Of a stretch of DNA of 64,000 nt, positions 17,878 through 28,315 are shown piece by piece. How positions within the stretch are numbered: position 1 is the stretch's first letter; each line of letters begins with the position of its first letter. The DNA is taken from assembly GCF_028649455.1 (NCBI RefSeq), contig NZ_JAQSIO010000012.1, positions 18,658 through 82,657 on the forward strand, written 5' to 3'. Position numbers and translations under genes: made by a program. Below the pieces are notes generated by a model. That model was not told the DNA's origin and searched no databases. It was given only the letters and a program-made list of their open reading frames with translations. The stretch is from Curvibacter microcysteis (lineage in GTDB: Bacteria > Pseudomonadota > Gammaproteobacteria > Burkholderiales > Burkholderiaceae_C).

Positions 17878-20800
17878 TCAGGCCAGACCGCGCGCCAGCA
17901 CCGGGGCCAGCGCGCGCCCGGTGTGGGTGCCGCGCTGCACCAGGCCTTCGGGCGTGGTGGCGGCCACGATGCGACCGCCGTCCTTGCCGCCTTCAGGCCC
18001 CAGGTCAATGACCCAGTCGGCCTCGGCCATCACGTCCAGGTCGTGCTCGATCACCACCACGCTGTGGCCGCCGTTGACCAGGCGGTGCAGCACATGGATG
18101 AGCTTCTCGACATCGGCCATGTGCAACCCCACGGTGGGCTCGTCGAGCACATACAGGGTGTGCGGCGCCTTGTTGCCGCGCCGGGTGACGTCGTCGCGCA
18201 CCTTGCTGAGCTCGGTCACCAGCTTGATGCGCTGTGCCTCGCCGCCGCTCAGCGTGGGCGAAGGCTGGCCCAGGGTGAGGTAGCCCAAACCCACGTCCTT
18301 GAGCAGCTGCAGCGGGTGGCTGATGTGGGGCATGGAGGCGAAGAAATCGACCGCCTCATCCACCTCCATCTGCAACACATCGCCAATGCTCTTGCCACGC
18401 CAGGTGACGGCCAGGGTCTCGGGGTTGAAACGCGCGCCGTGGCAGGTCTCGCAAGGCACTTTCACATCGGGCAGGAAGCTCATCTCGATGGTGCGCACGC
18501 CCGCGCCTTCGCAGGCCGGGCAACGGCCTTCGCCCGTGTTGAAGGAGAAGCGCCCCGCCGCGTAGCCGCGCGCCTTGGCCTCCAGCGTCTCGGCGAACAG
18601 CTTGCGGATGGTGTCCCAGAAGCCGATGTAGGTCGCCGGGCAGCTGCGCGGCGTCTTGCCGATGGGGGTCTGGTCCACTTCCAGCACGCGGTCCACCGAC
18701 TCGTAGCCGGTCACGCCGCTGCAGCCCACGCGGGGCGGCAGGCGGCCTTCGGCCAGCGCGGTGCGCCCGGCCTGGGTGCTGCGCAAGGCCACCAGGGCCT
18801 GGACATTGGCCAGCAGCACATCGCGCGCCAGCGTGGACTTGCCCGAACCGGACACCCCGGTCACCGCCACCAGGCGCTTGAGCGGCACCTGCACCGTGAC
18901 GTTGGCCAGGTTGTGCAACTGGGCGCCGGTGACGCTGAGCCACTGCCCGCCCTCGGGCTCGGACAGCACGGGCCGGCGCGGCGCCAGCGGGTGACGCATG
19001 GCGTCGCGCAGGTAGCGGCCGGTGACCGACTCGGCGCAAGCGCCAATCTGCTCGGCCGTGCCCTGGGCCACCAGGCGGCCCCCGCGCTTGCCAGCGCTGG
19101 GGCCGATGTCGATGATGTGGTCGGCGTGGCGGATGGTGTCCTCGTCGTGCTCCACCACCACCAGGGTGTTGCCCTTGTCGCTGAGGCTTTGCAAGGCCTT
19201 GAGCAGGATCTGGTTGTCGCGCGGGTGCAGTCCGATGGTGGGCTCGTCGAGCACGTAGCAAACACCTTGCAGGTTGCTGCCCAGCTGGGCGGCCAGGCGG
19301 ATGCGTTGTGCCTCACCGCCACTGAGCGTGGGCGCACCGCGGTCCAGCGTCAGGTAGCCCAGGCCCACTTCGTCGAGGAAGTCGAGCCGGCTCTTGATTT
19401 CAGGGATCAGGTCGCGGGCGATGTCGCGCTCACGCTGGCTGAGTTCGTCCACCAGGGACAGCGACTCCACCCACTGCCGCACCTCCAGCACCGACAGGCG
19501 CGCGGTGTCCGTGATGCCGACACGGGCGAACTTGACCGCCCGCGCCACCGCGTTGAGCCGGGTGCCTTCGCAGCTGGGGCAGGCCTCGTCGACCAGGTCT
19601 TCCACCTCGGGCTCGGCAAAGGTTTGCTCGCGGCCTTTGTGGTCGTCGTCACGCACCGAGTCATCGAGCGCCTTGCGCTGCTCTTTGCTCAGGCGCACGC
19701 CCGTGCCCACGCAGTCGGGGCACCAGCCGTGCTTGCTGTTGTAGCTGAACAGGCGCGGGTCGAGCTCGGCGTAGCTGGTGCTGCACACCGGGCAGGCGCG
19801 CTTGGTGCTGTACTGGGTCAGGCGGCCGATGGCGGCGGTGGAGCGACCTTCTTCGATCGCTTGCTGCAAGCCGTCCAGCTCGCTGAGCACATGCAGCACG
19901 CCCTTGCCCTGGTCCAGCGCCGTGGCCAGGCCGCTGCGCAGCAAGGCCTCGTTGTCGGGCCGCACCCACAGGCTGAGCACGGGCAGCTCAATGGTGTGTT
20001 CCTTGAAGCGGTCGATGCGCGGGAAGCCCGTGGTGGGCAGGAACTGGCCGTCCACCCGCAAGTGGGTGTAGCCGCGCGGACGCGCCCAGTCGGCCAGCTC
20101 GGTGTAGACGCCCTTGCGGTTGATCACCAGGGGCGCCAGCAAACCGATGTGCTGGTCCCGGAAGTTCTTCATCAGCTGGGCCACGATGCTGTCCAGCGTC
20201 TGCGGCTGCACCGCCGCGCCGTCGTGCACGCAATGCTGCACGCCCAGCTTGACGTAGAGCAGGCGCAGGAAGTGCCACACCTCGGTGGTGGTGCCGACGG
20301 TGGACTTGCGCCCGCCGCGCGACAGGCGCTGCTCGATGGCCACCGTGGGCGGGATGCCATAGACCGCGTCGACCTCGGGCCGGCCCGCCGGCTGCACGAT
20401 GCTGCGCGCATAGGCGTTCAGGCTTTCGAGGTAGCGGCGCTGGCCCTCGTTGAACAGGATGTCAAAGGCCAGCGTCGACTTGCCCGAGCCGCTGACGCCC
20501 GTGACCACGCTGAACTTGCCGCGGGGGATGTCCACCGACAGGCCTTTGAGGTTGTGCTCGCGCGCATTGACGATCTGGATCGCATCGGCCCCGTGCGCGG
20601 GCGCCTGGCGCTTGGCACGGATCAGGGTCTGCAGCGGCACGCCTTCGGCCACCGCGTGGGCGCCCAAGCCCATGCTGCGGTCGTACTCGCGCAAGGCCTG
20701 GCCGGTGTGCGAGCTGGGGTGGGCGCGCACGTCATCGGGGGTGCCTTCGGCCACGATCAGGCCGCCGCCGTCACCGCCTTCGGGGCCCAGGTCGATCAGC

Positions 20801-23625
20801 CAGTCGCTGGCCCGGATCACGTCGAGGTTGTGCTCGATCACCAGCAGCGAATGCCCGGCCTCCAGCAACTTGCGCAACGCGCGCATCAGCTTGGCGATGT
20901 CGTCAAAGTGCAGACCGGTGGTGGGTTCGTCGAACAGGAACAGCGTGCCTTTGCGCGCCACCGGCTGGCGGCTGCTGCTGCCGTTCTTGGCCGCCTCGGC
21001 CAGGAAGCCCGCGAGCTTGAGGCGCTGCGCCTCGCCGCCCGACAGCGTGGGCACGGGCTGGCCCAGCTTGACGTACTCCAGGCCCACGTCCACGATGGGC
21101 TGCAGCGCGCGCAGCACCTCGCGGTCGCCTGCGAACAATGCCACGGCCTCGCTGACGGTCAGGTTCAGCACCCCGGCCACGCTGAGGCTGCGGCCACCGC
21201 GCTCGACCTGGACCTCCAGGATCTCGGGCCGGTAGCGCTGGCCGTCGCAGTCCTGGCAGCGCAGGTAGACGTCGGACAGGAACTGCATCTCCACATGCTC
21301 AAAGCCCGAGCCGCCGCAGGTGGGGCAGCGCCCGTCGCCGCTGTTGAAGCTGAACTTGCTGGCGGTGTAGCAGCGCTCGCGCGCCAGCGGCGCGGTGGCG
21401 AAGATTTCACGCAGGGCGTCCCAGGCCCCGACATAGCTGACGGGGTTGGAGCGCGCGGTCTTGCCAATCGGCGACTGGTCGACAAACACCACCTCGCTGA
21501 GGTGGTCGGCGCCCAGCAGGCGGTCGTGCAGGCCCGGGGTTTCGGTGGCCTTGCCAAAGTGGCGCAGCAGGGCCGGCGCCAGCACGTCCTGGATCAGCGA
21601 GGACTTGCCCGAGCCGGACACCCCGGTCACACAGACCAGGCGTTGCAAGGGGATGTCGACCGAGATGTTCTTCAGGTTGTGCTCGCGCGCGCCTTCCAGG
21701 ATGAGGCGCGGCGTGTTGTCCGTGACCAGGCGCTGGAAGCCCAGGCTGACCTGCTTGCGCGCGCCCAGGTACTGGCCGGTCAGGGTGTCGGCACGGCGCA
21801 AATCGTCGGTGCTGCCGTCGAAGACGATTTCGCCGCCGCGCTCGCCCGGGCCGGGGCCCATGTCGATCATGCGGTCGGCCGCCAGCATGACGGCCGGGTC
21901 GTGCTCCACCACCACCAGGGTGTTGCCCGCGTCACGCAGGCGGTGCATGGCCTCAGTGATGCGGTTCATGTCGCGCGGGTGCAGGCCGATGCTGGGCTCG
22001 TCCAGCACGAACAAGGTGTTCACCAGCGAGGTGCCCAGCGCGGTGGTCAGGTTGATGCGCTGCACCTCGCCGCCCGACAGGGTGCGGCTTTGCCGGTCCA
22101 GCGTCAGGTAGCCAATGCCCACGTCGCACAGGTAGCGCAGTCGGGTGGTGATTTCTTCGTACAGCAGCTTCAGGGCCTGGATCTCACCGTCCGCACCGGT
22201 GCCGGCCTGCGGCAGGTGCAGGGCATCAAAAAAGCGGCGCAACCGGTCCAGCGGCAAGAGCATCAGGTCGTGCAGGCACAGCCCTGGCAGGGCCTCCAAT
22301 TGGTCGCGGCGCCAGCCCACGCCCGCCGGCATGAAGCGCTGGCCCGGGGCCAGCACGGCGTCGGCCGCCTCGCGCGAGCCCAGGCGCCAGAGCAGGCTCT
22401 CGGTCTTCAGGCGCGCGCCGGCGCAGGTGCCGCACGGGGTGTAGCTGCGGTACTTGGACAGCAGCACCCGGATGTGCATCTTGTAGCTCTTGGTCTCCAG
22501 GTACTCGAAGAAGCGCTTGACGCCGTACCAGTGCTGGTTCCATTTGCCGTTCCAGTTGGGCGAGCCCTGGATCACCCAGTGCTGCTGTTCGGGGGTGAGC
22601 TTGTACCAGGGCGTGTCGCGCGGGATGCCCGCCGCCTCGGCGTGGCGCATCAGGTCGTCCTGGCACTCGGCCCAGGCCGGCGTCTGCATGGGCTTGATGG
22701 CACCGGCCCGCAAGGTCAGCTTGTCGTTGGGGATGACCAGGCCGTAGTCGACGCCGATCACGCGGCCAAAACCCCGGCAGACCTCGCAAGCGCCCACCGC
22801 CGAATTGAAGGAAAAGGCCGAAGGAATCGGCTCGCTGTAGCGCTGGTCGCTGTCCGGGCAGTGCAGGCCGGTCGAGAAGCGCCACAGTTCAGGCGCTTCC
22901 TCGCCCTGGGTCGCATAGACATTCAAGCGCCCGCTGCCGCGCTTGAGGGCTGTTTCGATGGCTTCAATGACGCGCACCTTCTCCGCTGTGCCGACGCGAA
23001 AACGGTCGGCCACCACGTCCAGCACCTTGCGCGGGCCGGTGGGCGTGGCCACTTCGCGCTCGGCCTGCACCCGGGTGAAACCGCTGGCCAGCAGCCATTG
23101 CTCGACCTCCTCGGCGCTGGTGCTGGCGGGCAGCTCGACCGGGAAGGTCAGCACCAGGCGCGGCTCCTGGCCGTCCACGGCCTGGGCCTGGGCCCGTGCC
23201 AGCAGCTGGGTGTAGATGGTTTCGGGCGAATCGTGGCGCACCGGCTGCGCGGTCTGCTGGTCAAACAGCTGGGCGGCGCGCGCGAACAGGAGCTTCAGGT
23301 GGTCGTTCAGCTCGGTCATCGTGCCCACGGTGGAGCGCGAGCTGCGCACCGGGTTGGTCTGGTCGATGGCGATCGCGGGTGGCACGCCCTCGACCCGGTC
23401 CACGGCGGGCTTGTCCATGCGGTCCAGGAACTGGCGCGCGTAGGCGGAGAAGGTCTCCACATAGCGGCGCTGGCCTTCGGCATACAAGGTGTCGAACACC
23501 AGGCTGGATTTGCCGGATCCGCTGGGCCCGGTGACCACGGTCAGTTCACCCGTGCGGATGTCCAGATCGAGGTTCTTCAGGTTGTGCTGGCGGGCGCCGC
23601 GGATTTTGATGAGTCCCTGGGTCAT
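17878..23625 (-). CDS. uvrA: Double-length UvrA (two UvrA units in tandem)
   Basis: UvrA is the ABC-ATPase damage sensor of nucleotide excision repair. The usual protein is about 940-970 aa; this one is 1915 aa from ATG 23625 ([16 protein letters not shown]). It contains two complete UvrA units: four Walker A motifs (around K39, K674, K1049, K1596) and four LSGGE signatures (near 515, 858, 1432 and 1790). The units join near residues 980-1018. CxxC zinc modules are present in both, but the first zinc motif of unit one reads CPDS (C256, S259), losing one cysteine, while unit two keeps CPVC. No LexA-like box is seen upstream. A separate normal uvrA may exist elsewhere in the genome. The frame is unbroken, so the length is not a sequencing artefact. 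Confidence 0.93.
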   Translation of the reverse strand: MTQGLIKIRGARQHNLKNLDLDIRTGELTVVTGPSGSGKSSLVFDTLYAEGQRRYVETFSAYARQFLDRMDKPAVDRVEGVPPAIAIDQTNPVRSSRSTVGTMTELNDHLKLLFARAAQLFDQQTAQPVRHDSPETIYTQLLARAQAQAVDGQEPRLVLTFPVELPASTSAEEVEQWLLASGFTRVQAEREVATPTGPRKVLDVVADRFRVGTAEKVRVIEAIETALKRGSGRLNVYATQGEEAPELWRFSTGLHCPDSDQRYSEPIPSAFSFNSAVGACEVCRGFGRVIGVDYGLVIPNDKLTLRAGAIKPMQTPAWAECQDDLMRHAEAAGIPRDTPWYKLTPEQQHWVIQGSPNWNGKWNQHWYGVKRFFEYLETKSYKMHIRVLLSKYRSYTPCGTCAGARLKTESLLWRLGSREAADAVLAPGQRFMPAGVGWRRDQLEALPGLCLHDLMLLPLDRLRRFFDALHLPQAGTGADGEIQALKLLYEEITTRLRYLCDVGIGYLTLDRQSRTLSGGEVQRINLTTALGTSLVNTLFVLDEPSIGLHPRDMNRITEAMHRLRDAGNTLVVVEHDPAVMLAADRMIDMGPGPGERGGEIVFDGSTDDLRRADTLTGQYLGARKQVSLGFQRLVTDNTPRLILEGAREHNLKNISVDIPLQRLVCVTGVSGSGKSSLIQDVLAPALLRHFGKATETPGLHDRLLGADHLSEVVFVDQSPIGKTARSNPVSYVGAWDALREIFATAPLARERCYTASKFSFNSGDGRCPTCGGSGFEHVEMQFLSDVYLRCQDCDGQRYRPEILEVQVERGGRSLSVAGVLNLTVSEAVALFAGDREVLRALQPIVDVGLEYVKLGQPVPTLSGGEAQRLKLAGFLAEAAKNGSSSRQPVARKGTLFLFDEPTTGLHFDDIAKLMRALRKLLEAGHSLLVIEHNLDVIRASDWLIDLGPEGGDGGGLIVAEGTPDDVRAHPSSHTGQALREYDRSMGLGAHAVAEGVPLQTLIRAKRQAPAHGADAIQIVNAREHNLKGLSVDIPRGKFSVVTGVSGSGKSTLAFDILFNEGQRRYLESLNAYARSIVQPAGRPEVDAVYGIPPTVAIEQRLSRGGRKSTVGTTTEVWHFLRLLYVKLGVQHCVHDGAAVQPQTLDSIVAQLMKNFRDQHIGLLAPLVINRKGVYTELADWARPRGYTHLRVDGQFLPTTGFPRIDRFKEHTIELPVLSLWVRPDNEALLRSGLATALDQGKGVLHVLSELDGLQQAIEEGRSTAAIGRLTQYSTKRACPVCSTSYAELDPRLFSYNSKHGWCPDCVGTGVRLSKEQRKALDDSVRDDDHKGREQTFAEPEVEDLVDEACPSCEGTRLNAVARAVKFARVGITDTARLSVLEVRQWVESLSLVDELSQRERDIARDLIPEIKSRLDFLDEVGLGYLTLDRGAPTLSGGEAQRIRLAAQLGSNLQGVCYVLDEPTIGLHPRDNQILLKALQSLSDKGNTLVVVEHDEDTIRHADHIIDIGPSAGKRGGRLVAQGTAEQIGACAESVTGRYLRDAMRHPLAPRRPVLSEPEGGQWLSVTGAQLHNLANVTVQVPLKRLVAVTGVSGSGKSTLARDVLLANVQALVALRSTQAGRTALAEGRLPPRVGCSGVTGYESVDRVLEVDQTPIGKTPRSCPATYIGFWDTIRKLFAETLEAKARGYAAGRFSFNTGEGRCPACEGAGVRTIEMSFLPDVKVPCETCHGARFNPETLAVTWRGKSIGDVLQMEVDEAVDFFASMPHISHPLQLLKDVGLGYLTLGQPSPTLSGGEAQRIKLVTELSKVRDDVTRRGNKAPHTLYVLDEPTVGLHMADVEKLIHVLHRLVNGGHSVVVIEHDLDVMAEADWVIDLGPEGGKDGGRIVAATTPEGLVQRGTHTGRALAPVLARGLA

Positions 23626-23654
23626 GTCGTGCTCGATTCGGGTGAAGGCCAAAC

Positions 23655-23660
23655 ATTTTA
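23655..23660 (-). promoter_or_regulatory. Candidate -10 box for uvrA
   Basis: TAAAAT on the minus strand lies 29 bp upstream of the uvrA ATG. A recognisable -35 is missing at 16-18 bp. Confidence 0.3.
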
Positions 23661-23723
23661 GGCAGGGGTGGCGCCGACCCTTGGGGCCCAGGTCAATGCC
23701 CTTGGATTCGACTCAGCGGACAC

Positions 23724-23757
23724 AAAAAAGCCCCGGCACCCTGGTGGGGGCCGGGGC
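23724..23757 (-). terminator. Intrinsic terminator after the 75-aa membrane protein gene
   Basis: On the minus strand GCCCCGGC (23757-23750) pairs with GCCGGGGC (23737-23730) across a 12-nt loop, followed by TTTTTT (23729-23724). It starts about 20 bp after the stop at 23777 and separates this gene from uvrA. Confidence 0.85.
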
Positions 23758-23776
23758 CGGTCGGGCCAGGCTGGGC

Positions 23777-24004
23777 TTACTTGGCGGGCGCAGCGGGGGC
23801 GGCCGCCGGGGCCTCGGCAGGAGCGGGTGCCGCTGCCGGGGCTGGCGCAGCCGCAGGAGCGGCGGGGGCGGCGGGCGCCGGCTCGGGCGCGTGGGTGTCG
23901 GCGCCGTGCTTCTCGCCCCCCATGTCCAGGCTGTCACCGCCCTTCATGATCACGAACATGGCGACGGCAGCGAAGGCGATGAACGCCACAAGAATTTTCC
24001 ACAT
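23777..24004 (-). CDS. Small single-span membrane protein with Ala/Pro-rich tail
   Basis: This 75-aa product starts at ATG 24004 (MWKILVAFIAFAAVAMFVIM) with GGAG 9-12 bp upstream. Residues 3-20 form one membrane helix, followed by a short polar section (KGGDSLDMGGEKHGADTH) and an Ala/Pro repeat tail of about 35 residues made of AAPA and APAE units. A strong intrinsic terminator directly downstream supports expression of a real gene. I do not recognise a named family. The tail probably extends from the membrane as a flexible linker; the orientation is uncertain. Confidence 0.7.
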   Translation of the reverse strand: MWKILVAFIAFAAVAMFVIMKGGDSLDMGGEKHGADTHAPEPAPAAPAAPAAAPAPAAAPAPAEAPAAAPAAPAK

Positions 24005-24065
24005 GATTGAATCTCCAACTCGGTCTTCTTCTTGAACAGACTGGCCACCGGCGACATACCCGTGG

Positions 24066-24116
24066 CGCCATTCAAGCCAGCCGCCGGACAAGGGCCAGCG
24101 GCTCGCTTGAATGGCG
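24066..24116. repeat. 51-bp perfect-arm hairpin between MHS transporter and small membrane gene
   Basis: CGCCATTCAAGC (24066-24077) and GCTTGAATGGCG (24105-24116) are perfect 12-bp arms. One base inside each, AGCCGC (24079-24084) pairs with GCGGCT (24098-24103), leaving a 13-nt loop. No T-run follows on either strand, so it is not a classic terminator. It lies in the 170-bp gap between two minus-strand genes. Confidence 0.85.
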
Positions 24117-24139
24117 GGTGGACTGACCACCCACCTGGG

Positions 24140-24164
24140 GGCCGAACCGCGGGGCAGTTCGGCC
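24140..24164 (-). terminator. Stem-loop just after the MHS transporter stop
   Basis: On the minus strand GGCCGAAC and GTTCGGCC are perfect 8-bp arms with a 9-nt loop, starting 10 bp after the stop of the transporter. No U-tract follows, so it may be an mRNA 3'-end stabiliser rather than a terminator. Confidence 0.45.
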
Positions 24165-24174
24165 GGGCTCAGAC

Positions 24175-25839
24175 TCAGTCGCCGGCGTAGATGTCGACGT
24201 CCTTGGTTTCACGCACGAAGATCAGGCCAATGACCAGGGTGACCGCAGCGATCACGATCGGGTACCAGAGGCCGTAGTACATGTTGCCGTTCTGCGCCAC
24301 CATGGCAAAGCTGATGGTGGGCAGCAAGCCGCCAAACCAGCCGTTGCCGATGTGGTACGGCAAGCTCATGGAGGTGTAGCGGATGCGGGTCGGGAACAGC
24401 TCGACCAGCATGGCGGCGATCGGGCCGTACACCATGGTCACGTAGATCACCAGCACCGTCAGGATGGCAATGATGGCGAGCTTGTCGACCTTGGCCGGGT
24501 CGGCCTTGCTGGGGTAGCCCGCGGCCTTGAGGGCTTCGGACACATCCTTCTTGAAGGCGGCGATGGCCTTGACGCTGTCTTCGTCGAACTTGTAGTTCAC
24601 GACCTTGCCCACCGGGGCGGTGATTTCCTTGTCACCAATCTTCACCTTGGCCGGGCCAGGGGCTGCCGCGACTTGGTTGTCGTAGCTGACCGAGTTCTGG
24701 GCCAGGAATCGCTTGGCGATGTCGCAGGACTTGTAGAAGTCGATTTCACGCGCCACCGGGTTGCCCTGGAAGGAGCAGTCATCGGCAGCAGCGCTCACCA
24801 CGATCTGGTTCTTCACTTGCGCCGCGGCCAGGTCCGGGTTGGCGGCATTGGTCAAGGCCTTGAACAGCGGGAAGTACGTCACCACGGCCAGCAGCATGCC
24901 CGCCAAGATGATGGGTTTGCGACCGATGCGGTCCGACAGCGCGCCAAAGACCACAAAGAAGGGCGTACCAATCAGCAGGGCCACGGCCACCAGGATGTTG
25001 GCGGTGGCGCCATCGACCTTCAGCACGCTGGTCAGGAAGAACAGCGCATAGAACTGGCCGGTGTACCACACCACGGCTTGACCAGCGACCAGACCGAACA
25101 GGGCCAGGATCACGACCTTCAGGTTCTTCCATTGGCCGAAAGCTTCGGTCAGCGGGGCCTTGGAGGTCTTGCCTTCGGCCTTCATCTTCTTGAAGGCAGG
25201 CGATTCATTCATCGAGAGGCGGATGAACACCGAGATGCCCAGCAGCAGGATGGACACCAGGAAAGGCACGCGCCAGCCCCAATCGGCGAACGCGGCTTCA
25301 CCGATCACGGTGCGGGTGCCCAGGATCACCATCAGCGACAGGAACAGGCCCAGGGTGGCGGTGGTCTGGATCCAGGCCGTGTAGGCACCGCGCTGGCCGT
25401 GCGGGGCGTGCTCGGCCACGTAGGTGGCCGCACCGCCGTACTCGCCGCCGAGCGCCAGGCCTTGCAGCATGCGCAGTGCGATCAAGATGATGGGCGCGGC
25501 CACGCCGATGGTGGCGTAGGACGGCAGCACCCCGACGATGAAGGTCGACAAGCCCATCAGCAAGATGGTCACCAGGAAGGTGTACTTGCGCCCGATCATG
25601 TCGCCGAGTCGGCCGAACACCAGCGCACCGAAGGGGCGCACGATGAAGCCCGCCGCGAACGCCAGCAGGGCGAAGATGAACGCCGCACTCGGGTCCAGGC
25701 CCGAGAAAAATTGCTTGGCAATGATCGCCGCCAGCGATCCATACAGATAGAAGTCGTACCACTCGAATACGGTGCCGAGCGAGGAAGCGAAGATGACCTT
25801 CTTTTCTTCCGCCGTCATGGGCCTGGGTGCAGCTGCCAT
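24175..25839 (-). CDS. MHS-family MFS transporter with large periplasmic insert
   Basis: This is a 554-aa proton symporter of the metabolite:H+ symporter group, which imports organic acids or osmolytes; the substrate is unknown. The start at ATG 25839 is chosen over one 12 bp upstream because GGAG sits 7-10 bp before it. Motifs are GTVFEWYDFYLYGS in helix 1, the MFS signature GRLGDMIGRK between helices 2 and 3, GGEYGGAATYVAEHAP in helix 4 and its repeat GALSDRIGRK. Twelve helices fit. About 100 residues are inserted between helices 9 and 10, on the periplasmic side, with two cysteines (DDCSF and KSCDI). It is divergent from DUF485-actP. Confidence 0.88.
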   Translation of the reverse strand: MAAAPRPMTAEEKKVIFASSLGTVFEWYDFYLYGSLAAIIAKQFFSGLDPSAAFIFALLAFAAGFIVRPFGALVFGRLGDMIGRKYTFLVTILLMGLSTFIVGVLPSYATIGVAAPIILIALRMLQGLALGGEYGGAATYVAEHAPHGQRGAYTAWIQTTATLGLFLSLMVILGTRTVIGEAAFADWGWRVPFLVSILLLGISVFIRLSMNESPAFKKMKAEGKTSKAPLTEAFGQWKNLKVVILALFGLVAGQAVVWYTGQFYALFFLTSVLKVDGATANILVAVALLIGTPFFVVFGALSDRIGRKPIILAGMLLAVVTYFPLFKALTNAANPDLAAAQVKNQIVVSAAADDCSFQGNPVAREIDFYKSCDIAKRFLAQNSVSYDNQVAAAPGPAKVKIGDKEITAPVGKVVNYKFDEDSVKAIAAFKKDVSEALKAAGYPSKADPAKVDKLAIIAILTVLVIYVTMVYGPIAAMLVELFPTRIRYTSMSLPYHIGNGWFGGLLPTISFAMVAQNGNMYYGLWYPIVIAAVTLVIGLIFVRETKDVDIYAGD

Positions 25840-25865
25840 GGTTGTCTCCATTTGGGTTTGTTGTT

Positions 25866-25901
25866 CGACACCTAACGCCTAGTGTCGGAATCAAATGTCA
25901 A
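25866..25901 (-). promoter_or_regulatory. MHS transporter promoter region with inverted repeat
   Basis: On the minus strand a perfect -35 TTGACA (25901-25896) is followed by the inverted repeat CGACAC-N10-GTGTCG (25887-25866), which would cover the -10 region. No good -10 hexamer is visible at 16-18 bp, suggesting dependence on an activator that binds the repeat. Confidence 0.45.
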
Positions 25902-26047
25902 AAAATTCGCTGACCGTTCCCTGACAAATTCGGCAGAAAAAAGGCCGTTCAGGCGGTAAATCGACCGTCTCAGTGTTTGTACCGATAGGGCTTTCTCTAG
26001 GCCCCTGATTTGCCTGGATTTACAAATTGACAAACATCAAGAACCCC

Positions 26048-26099
26048 CTTGAAAACCGCATGGATACTGGGTTTCAAGAAGTCAAAAGGACTCTTGACT
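26048..26099 (+). promoter_or_regulatory. Inverted repeats and -35-like box upstream of DUF485-actP
   Basis: CTTGAAAACC (26048-26057) and GGGTTTCAAG (26069-26078) form an inverted repeat with one bulged base per arm and an 11-bp spacer. Directly after it GTCAA-N8-TTGAC (26081-26098) is a second, overlapping a -35-like TTGACT (26094-26099). They look like an operator pair for acetate-uptake control; the regulator is unknown. Confidence 0.45.
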
Positions 26100-26220
26100 G
26101 AGATTCCTTATCCCTAACTTACGTAAGGACTTGGTCAGCCCCCCTGCCCACAATCGACCCGCCAAGACAGCCCTCACCGGCTGTCCCTGACATCCGATCC
26201 ACCCACTGGAGAGAGACATC

Positions 26221-26529
26221 ATGAGCGACCCGATTGTCGACAAGATAAAAAGCAACCCCAAGTACCAAGAGCTGCAGAAAAAACGCAACGGTCTCGGTTT
26301 TCTGCTGACCGTGCTGATGTTGGTCGTGTACTACGGCTACATCGCGCTGATCGCCTTCAACAAGCCCTTCCTGGCCCAACCCGTGGGCGAGGGCGTGACC
26401 TCGCTGGGCATCCCCATTGGCATGGGCGTGATCATCTTCACCATCATCATCACCGGCATCTATGTGAAGCGCGCCAACGGCGAGTTTGACCAGCTGACCA
26501 AGGAAATCCTGAAGGACGCCAACCAATGA
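26221..26529 (+). CDS. yjcH: DUF485 membrane protein, partner of ActP
   Basis: This 102-aa inner-membrane protein of the DUF485 family has two predicted helices ([19 protein letters not shown] and [17 protein letters not shown]) and a charged C-terminus. DUF485 genes are almost always directly upstream of actP, as yjcH is in the E. coli acs-yjcH-actP operon; the molecular role is unproven, but a transporter subunit is plausible. GGAGAG lies 8-13 bp before the ATG. Its last codons overlap the actP start (26526-26529), so the pair is translationally coupled. No acs gene is present in the window. Confidence 0.92.
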   Translation: MSDPIVDKIKSNPKYQELQKKRNGLGFLLTVLMLVVYYGYIALIAFNKPFLAQPVGEGVTSLGIPIGMGVIIFTIIITGIYVKRANGEFDQLTKEILKDANQ

Positions 26530-28259
26530 ACACCAAGTCACTTCAATGGGCCCTGGCTTCGGCACTGAGCCTGGCGGCTGCGGGCTCCGCTCTGGCCGCC
26601 GGTGGCGACCTCGGCGAATCGGCCAAGCAGTCCACCAACTGGACCGCCATCCTCATGTTCGGCGCCTTCGTGGCCGGCACCCTGTGGATCACCAAATGGG
26701 CGGCGGCCAAGACCAAATCGGCCTCTGACTTCTACACCGCTGGCGGCGGCATCACCGGATTCCAGAACGGCCTGGCCATCGCGGGCGACTACATGTCGGC
26801 CGCCTCCTTCCTGGGCATCTCGGCGGCCGTGATGGCCACGGGCTACGATGGCCTGATCTACTCGATCGGCTTCCTGGTGGGCTGGCCCATCATCACCTTC
26901 CTGATGGCCGAGCGCCTGCGCAACCTGGGCAAGTTCACCTTTGCCGACGTGGCCGGTTACCGCTTCCAGCAAACCCCGATCCGCGCCTTCGCGGCCTCGG
27001 GCACCCTGGTGGTGGTGGCCTTCTACCTGATCGCCCAGATGGTGGGTGCGGGCCAGCTGATCAAGCTCTTGTTCGGCCTGGAGTACTGGATGGCCGTGGT
27101 CATCGTCGGCGCGCTGATGATGGTCTACGTGCTGTTCGGCGGCATGACCGCCACCACCTGGGTGCAGATCATCAAGGCCTGCATGCTGCTGGCGGGCGTG
27201 AGCTTCATGGCCTTCATGGTGCTGGCCAAGTACGGTTTCAGCCCCGAAGCGCTGTTTGCAGAAGGCGTGAAGGTCAAGGCCGCCATCGCCGCCAACGCCG
27301 GCAAGACGCCTGAGGAAGCCGCCAAGATCGGCCTGTCGCTGATGGGCCCGGGCGGCTTCATCAAGGACCCGATCTCCGCCATCTCCTTCGGCATGGCGCT
27401 GATGTTCGGCACCGCCGGCCTGCCCCACATCCTGATGCGCTTCTTTACCGTGCCGGACGCCAAGGAAGCCCGCAAGTCGGTGCTGTGGGCCACCACCTGG
27501 ATTGGCTACTTCTACGTGCTGATCTTCATCATCGGCTTCGGCGCCACCACCCTGGTGTTGACCAACCCCGAAATGGCCGATGTGGCCAAGGGCGTGATCA
27601 AAGGCGGCGCTGGCACGGCCAACATGGCGGCGGTGCTGGTGGCCAAGTCGGTCGGCGGCGATGTGTTCTACGGCTTCATCTCGGCCGTGGCCTTTGCCAC
27701 CATCTTGGCCGTGGTGGCGGGCCTGACCCTGTCGGGTGCCTCCGCCGTGTCGCATGACCTGTACGCCACCGTGTTCAAGAATGGCAAGGCCGACAGCGCC
27801 GCCGAGCTGAAGGTGTCGCGCCTGACCACCATCGCCCTGGGCGTTGTGGCGGTGGTGCTGGGCATTGCCTTCGAGAAGCAGAACATCGCCTTCATGGTGT
27901 CGCTGGCCTTCGCGATTGCCGCCTCGGCCAACTTCCCGGTGCTGTTCCTGTCGGTGCTCTGGAAGGACTGCACCACCAAGGGCGCGGTGATCGGTGGCTT
28001 CCTGGGCCTGATCTCCTCGGTGGGCCTGACCATCGTGTCGCCCTCGGTGTGGGAAGCCACGCTGGGCTACCCCAAGGGCTCGGCCTGGTTCCCTTACTCG
28101 TCGCCGGCCCTGTTCTCGATGTCCATCGGCTTCTTCGGTGTGTGGCTGTTCTCGGTGCTGGACCGCAGCGCCCAAGCCACCAAGGAACGCGCCGCCTTCG
28201 CTTCGCAGCAAGTGCGCTCGGAAACCGGCCTCGGTGCCGCCGGCGCCTCGGGCCACTGA
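26526..28259 (+). CDS. actP: Acetate/cation symporter ActP
   Basis: ActP is a sodium:solute symporter (SSS family) that takes up acetate and related short carboxylates. The 577-aa protein begins with a cleavable-looking signal ([20 protein letters not shown]), as known for ActP. Family features are [63 protein letters not shown] and [14 protein letters not shown]. Thirteen helices fit the LeuT-type fold. It follows DUF485 with a 4-bp overlap and ends in a strong terminator. The convergent exonuclease/DUF294 pair recurs next to such transporters in Proteobacteria and may tune them. Confidence 0.96.
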   Translation: MNTKSLQWALASALSLAAAGSALAAGGDLGESAKQSTNWTAILMFGAFVAGTLWITKWAAAKTKSASDFYTAGGGITGFQNGLAIAGDYMSAASFLGISAAVMATGYDGLIYSIGFLVGWPIITFLMAERLRNLGKFTFADVAGYRFQQTPIRAFAASGTLVVVAFYLIAQMVGAGQLIKLLFGLEYWMAVVIVGALMMVYVLFGGMTATTWVQIIKACMLLAGVSFMAFMVLAKYGFSPEALFAEGVKVKAAIAANAGKTPEEAAKIGLSLMGPGGFIKDPISAISFGMALMFGTAGLPHILMRFFTVPDAKEARKSVLWATTWIGYFYVLIFIIGFGATTLVLTNPEMADVAKGVIKGGAGTANMAAVLVAKSVGGDVFYGFISAVAFATILAVVAGLTLSGASAVSHDLYATVFKNGKADSAAELKVSRLTTIALGVVAVVLGIAFEKQNIAFMVSLAFAIAASANFPVLFLSVLWKDCTTKGAVIGGFLGLISSVGLTIVSPSVWEATLGYPKGSAWFPYSSPALFSMSIGFFGVWLFSVLDRSAQATKERAAFASQQVRSETGLGAAGASGH

Positions 28260-28315
28260 GCCCACCGCTGCCTGGCCTCCCAGCCTGCCTCAGGGCCGCT
28301 GGGGGCCCCTCCCAA

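Larger units (their letters stand above)
25840..26220. other. Divergent regulatory region, MHS transporter / DUF485-actP
   Basis: This 381-bp gap has no gene and is more AT-rich than its surroundings. It holds several inverted repeats and promoter-like hexamers for both directions, listed separately: TTGACA on the minus strand and TTGACT (26094-26099) on the plus strand. It also has a perfect 10-bp palindrome CTTACGTAAG at 26118-26127. Confidence 0.6.

Noticed and set aside
17923..23661. Open frame of about 1900 residues opposite the double UvrA.
   Set aside because: Composed of repeated VQAL/HLQ-like low-complexity sequence, with no domain; an artefact of codon bias on the real uvrA strand.
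23626..23776. Search for a LexA (SOS) box before uvrA.
   Set aside because: No CTGT-N8-ACAG pattern was seen, so SOS control is not claimed.
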